Source: Brevibacillus laterosporus (GTDB lineage Bacteria; Bacillota; Bacilli; Brevibacillales; Brevibacillaceae). Taken from it: a stretch of 64,000 bases of DNA. The notes beneath the pieces were generated by a model. The model ran no database searches. It had not been told where the DNA came from and saw only the letters and a program-made list of their open reading frames with translations. Shown piece after piece: positions 61,513-64,000 of the stretch (position 1 is its first letter; each line of letters opens with the position of its first letter). The translations under genes and the position numbers were made by a program. Where the stretch lies: positions 1,284,501 to 1,348,500 of the forward strand of contig CP033464.1 of NCBI GenBank assembly GCA_007833815.1, written 5' to 3'.

Positions 61513-62890
61513 AGGAATGAAACGAAAGCTATTCTTCTCCCATCTTGGTGTTGCACTCATTTCACTGTTAGTCATCATCATTATTGTTAATATCTCTGTT
61601 TCTTTTACGTTTGGAAAATACGTAGAGAATCAGCTTAAAGGAGAGGCGGATGCGATCCTAAAAGACCTGACTGAATCTTATGTAGAAATGAATGGATGGA
61701 ATAAACATATGCTTATGGGGACAGCACATCGGGCCATGCAACGGGAGATGACTGTCATTTTACTTGATGCAGAAGGTAGACTTATCTGGGACTCTACCAC
61801 GATGGGCATGCATATGAGTAGCTCGCATTCAGGTCATTCCTGTGCCGTAGAAGATGCGCTTCCTCAGTCAACCTACTCTACTCCTATCATCATTGCGGAC
61901 CGGCAGGTAGGTACGTTACATGTTTCGCTTTCCGATGGACAATTTCAACTACAGGAGCGAGAATTCATTACCAGATTCAATGGGATGGTCGGAGTAGCGC
62001 TCCTCTTTGTCATTGTTGGCGTTTATTATTACAGTGTTCGTATCTCTCGCGGTATTAGCCATCCACTACTTCATATTAAGGAAAAAGCCAATCGAATGCG
62101 GACAGGAGATCTCACAGCACGAGTTGAAACAGGCACGTTACATGGAGAAATACAGGAACTTGGTCAGGCACTGAATCATTTGGCAGAAAGCTTGCAAAAA
62201 CAAGAGAGATTACGCAAAAATTTAACAGCAGATATTGCCCATGAGCTGCGGACGCCTCTTGCTACGATTCAAAGCTATATGGAAGCTTTTGAAGATGGTG
62301 TATGGGAACCGACCACAGACAAATTACGAATTTGTCAGGAACAGACCCTGCAGCTTGTTCTGCTGATTCGGGATTTGGAGAAATTGACGGAAGCTGAGAA
62401 CCCCATGCTTCGGTTGCAAAAGGATCAGGTTAACTTATCCGAGATCATATCGGAAGCACAAAAAAGTATTGCAGAGTTATGGGACAATAAAAGGATTAGC
62501 TACGTTCCACCTTCACAGAAAGAGGTCATTTTGAATGCTGACTATCGTAGACTGTTGCAGGTTTTTACGAATCTACTAAGCAATGCATATAAATATACCC
62601 CCGAATATGGAGAAGTTCACGTTACAATCAAGGAACAACAGTCAGATATTGTTATCCAAGTAATAGATACAGGAGTTGGAATCAAGAAAGAAGAGCTACC
62701 CTATATCTTTGAACGATTTTATCGTGGTGAAAAGTCACGTAGTCGTAAATCAGGTGGGGCAGGAATTGGACTGGCTATCGTAAAAGCCATCGTAGAAGCA
62801 CATGATGGAGAGGTGCAGGTCGAGAGCGATGTGCATAAGGGTACTACATGTTGTGTGCGTTTACCTGTTACAAGGAGCATGGGAGTATGA
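61502..62890 (+). CDS. Sensor histidine kinase with Met/His-rich extracellular loop
   Basis: The 462-residue kinase has membrane helices at about 10-32 and 160-182 with an extracellular domain between. That loop contains the cluster TTMGMHMSSSHSGHSC (about 98-114) with several Met, His and a Cys, and a second HMLMGTAHRAMQREM stretch (about 64-78). HAMP follows at about 183-235, then HisKA DIAHELRTPLATIQSY and an HATPase domain (NLLSNAYKYTPEYG, GVGIKKEELPYIF, GGAGIGLAIVKAI). The loop suggests soft-metal sensing, most likely Cu(I) or Ag(I), by inference. Confidence 0.9.
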   Translation: MKHRGMKRKLFFSHLGVALISLLVIIIIVNISVSFTFGKYVENQLKGEADAILKDLTESYVEMNGWNKHMLMGTAHRAMQREMTVILLDAEGRLIWDSTTMGMHMSSSHSGHSCAVEDALPQSTYSTPIIIADRQVGTLHVSLSDGQFQLQEREFITRFNGMVGVALLFVIVGVYYYSVRISRGISHPLLHIKEKANRMRTGDLTARVETGTLHGEIQELGQALNHLAESLQKQERLRKNLTADIAHELRTPLATIQSYMEAFEDGVWEPTTDKLRICQEQTLQLVLLIRDLEKLTEAENPMLRLQKDQVNLSEIISEAQKSIAELWDNKRISYVPPSQKEVILNADYRRLLQVFTNLLSNAYKYTPEYGEVHVTIKEQQSDIVIQVIDTGVGIKKEELPYIFERFYRGEKSRSRKSGGAGIGLAIVKAIVEAHDGEVQVESDVHKGTTCCVRLPVTRSMGV

Positions 62891-63048
62891 TTCAGGATGA
62901 TCCTTCAGAGAATATGTAAGAAATTCTTTAGAACTCTGTGATAAAAAAGATAAGAATTGTTGGATATCATATAGCTATAAGCAAAAATGACAGAGTTACA
63001 TCCAGATTTGTTCCCTTCTTTGCTCTCATGAATTCAGGAGGTTATTAC

Positions 63049-63663
63049 GTGCAGTTGGACACGATACTTGAGTTAATTAATCAATATGGCTATTTTGCTT
63101 TGTTTTTTGCCCTATGGTTAGGCATTGTTGGTATGCCGATTCCAGATGAAGTAATTGTCATGACGGGCGGTATGGTTGGATCGTTTGGTATTCTACATAC
63201 AGTTCCGGCGTTTTTGGTCACCTATTTAGGGGTTATTTCCGGGCTGTCTCTTGGATATGTCTTAGGATATAAGGTTGGCGTTCCGGTGATAGATCGCATT
63301 CGGCGTAAAAAGCACATGGATATTTATATTGTACGAGCGGAACATCTCTTGCAAAAGTATGGGAGTCAGGCGTTGGTGATTAGTTATTTTCTACCGGTTG
63401 TACGCCATGTAGTACCGTATTTAGTCGGGATTAGCAAAATGTCTTTTCGTCGGTATGCTTTATTCTCCTTTACGACTGGATTTCTTTGGACATTATTATT
63501 TTTTATCCTCGGACACTTTTTAGGGAGCAACGCTGCTTCAGTAGGGTACCTGATTGCTGAATATAGTAAATATCTCCTGATTTTTCTTCCTGTAATAGCG
63601 GTAGTTGTCTTTTTTTTGATGAGCAAGAGGAGGAGAAATAAGATAAATGCGGCAAAAGGATAG
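63049..63663 (+). CDS. DedA-family membrane protein
   Basis: About 204 residues from GTG 63049, 7 bases after AGGAGG; longer in-frame starts lack a ribosome site. The SNARE-associated/DedA pattern is visible: GMPIPDEVIVMTGGMVG, GYKVGVPVID, and YFLPVVRHVVPYLVGISKMSFRRYALF cut here into its HVVPYLVGISKM core. Four to five hydrophobic helices. Some DedA proteins flip undecaprenyl phosphate or phospholipids and contribute to proton-motive-force and peptide tolerance. Confidence 0.9.
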   Translation: MQLDTILELINQYGYFALFFALWLGIVGMPIPDEVIVMTGGMVGSFGILHTVPAFLVTYLGVISGLSLGYVLGYKVGVPVIDRIRRKKHMDIYIVRAEHLLQKYGSQALVISYFLPVVRHVVPYLVGISKMSFRRYALFSFTTGFLWTLLFFILGHFLGSNAASVGYLIAEYSKYLLIFLPVIAVVVFFLMSKRRRNKINAAKG

Positions 63664-63808
63664 AGAGTAACAAAAGAGATAACGTTAGCTATGAAGACTA
63701 AAGAATAACCAGAATATAGAGGAATCGATTCTGCCTAGATATAGGTATGTCGAGTCCTTTTTTGGTTGAAAGGTTATATATACCAATTGCTTCTTGGCAA
63801 GCCAGAAC

Positions 63809-63837
63809 TTGCACCTTAACTAATGAGGGAGTATAAT
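63809..63837 (+). promoter_or_regulatory. Promoter of the MarR-like gene
   Basis: TTGCAC at 63809-63814 and a perfect TATAAT at 63832-63837 are 17 bases apart, 48 bases before the GTG start. Upstream, 63719-63763 holds a weak AGGAATCGA/TCGAGTCCT hairpin with a T-run, a possible dedA terminator. Confidence 0.75.
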
Positions 63838-63884
63838 CCTGTTTATCATAATATATAGCTGGCTAACTAAATGAGGTGAGAAGT

Positions 63885-64000
63885 GTGGAAGAGACCCCTT
63901 ATCTAGATTCTCTAGAACTGTTATTATCGCGCGTGGTGCGAACGTATAATTATCAAATGTGGCAAATGTCTCATGAAGTGGGAATCTATCCGGGACAATT
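63885..64000 (+). CDS. N-terminus of a MarR-family regulator (partial)
   Basis: From GTG 63885 (GAGGTGAG 7 bases upstream) 38 residues are visible before the window ends. After a helix with SRVVRTYNYQMWQMSHEVGI the motif YPGQ appears, as at the start of the winged-helix part of many MarR proteins. Function and ligand cannot be given from this fragment. Confidence 0.65.
   Translation, partial: MEETPYLDSLELLLSRVVRTYNYQMWQMSHEVGIYPGQ

Noticed and set aside
1-64000. CRISPR arrays, rRNA or complete tRNA genes
   Set aside because: No regularly spaced repeats and no full cloverleaf or rRNA segment were seen on either strand.

Overview
The window reads as a chromosomal segment of an AT-rich, low-GC Gram-positive spore-former. 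Gene content (LoaP-led NRPS cluster, Zur/NrdR/Fur-type sites, cobalamin riboswitch, Btr-like AraC regulator) and codon use fit Brevibacillus, perhaps B. laterosporus. This is inference without any database search.

Layout. 1-2.6 kb: end of a membrane protein, a YbaK-type deacylase, then a Zur-controlled zinc-starvation unit (COG0523 GTPase plus zinc-free ribosomal protein L33). 2.8-7.1 kb: a cobalamin riboswitch heads a propionate (2-methylcitrate cycle) operon: small unknown protein, citrate/methylcitrate synthase, PrpD, PrpB. 7.1-9.4 kb: single-CBS protein with a huge palindromic terminator and a chemotaxis receptor on the minus strand.

9.9-41 kb: an unrecognised nonribosomal peptide cluster. 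A LoaP-type NusG antiterminator is followed by a leader hairpin, then NRPS 1 (C-A-T-E, Asn code), a secreted serine peptidase fused to a peptide ABC exporter, an SbnB-like dehydrogenase, NRPS 2 (C-A-T-C-A-T-C-A-T-C), NRPS 3 (A-T-C-A-T-TE), a cytoplasmic beta-lactamase-fold/TPR protein, a membrane desaturase, an SbnI-like kinase and an SbnA-like synthase. Read together: an acyl-D-Asn prodrug cap is installed first and removed during export by the ClbP-like domain, while SbnI/SbnA/SbnB supply L-2,3-diaminopropionate (Dap). The thioesterase carries Cys, not Ser, as nucleophile. Predicted chain: acyl-D-Asn-Asn-Val-X-Y-(diamino acid). Strong terminators inside the cluster fit processive antitermination by LoaP.

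41-46.5 kb: FrnE-like DsbA protein with a strong promoter/operator, a CPA2 antiporter behind a structured leader, a HEAT-repeat protein, an internally deleted TrmO-like ORF and a formamidase. 46.6-52 kb: nrdDG (anaerobic ribonucleotide reductase) with tandem NrdR boxes, a gene remnant and a molybdopterin oxidoreductase. 51.9-53.7 kb: an IS200/IS605 element with tnpA and tnpB. 53.7-59.8 kb: a lipoprotein and a Fur-controlled siderophore-uptake locus (Btr-like regulator, binding protein, two permeases, no ATPase). 59.8-64 kb: DoxX protein, Met/His-rich secreted peptide, two-component system with a Met/His-rich sensor, DedA protein and the start of a MarR regulator.
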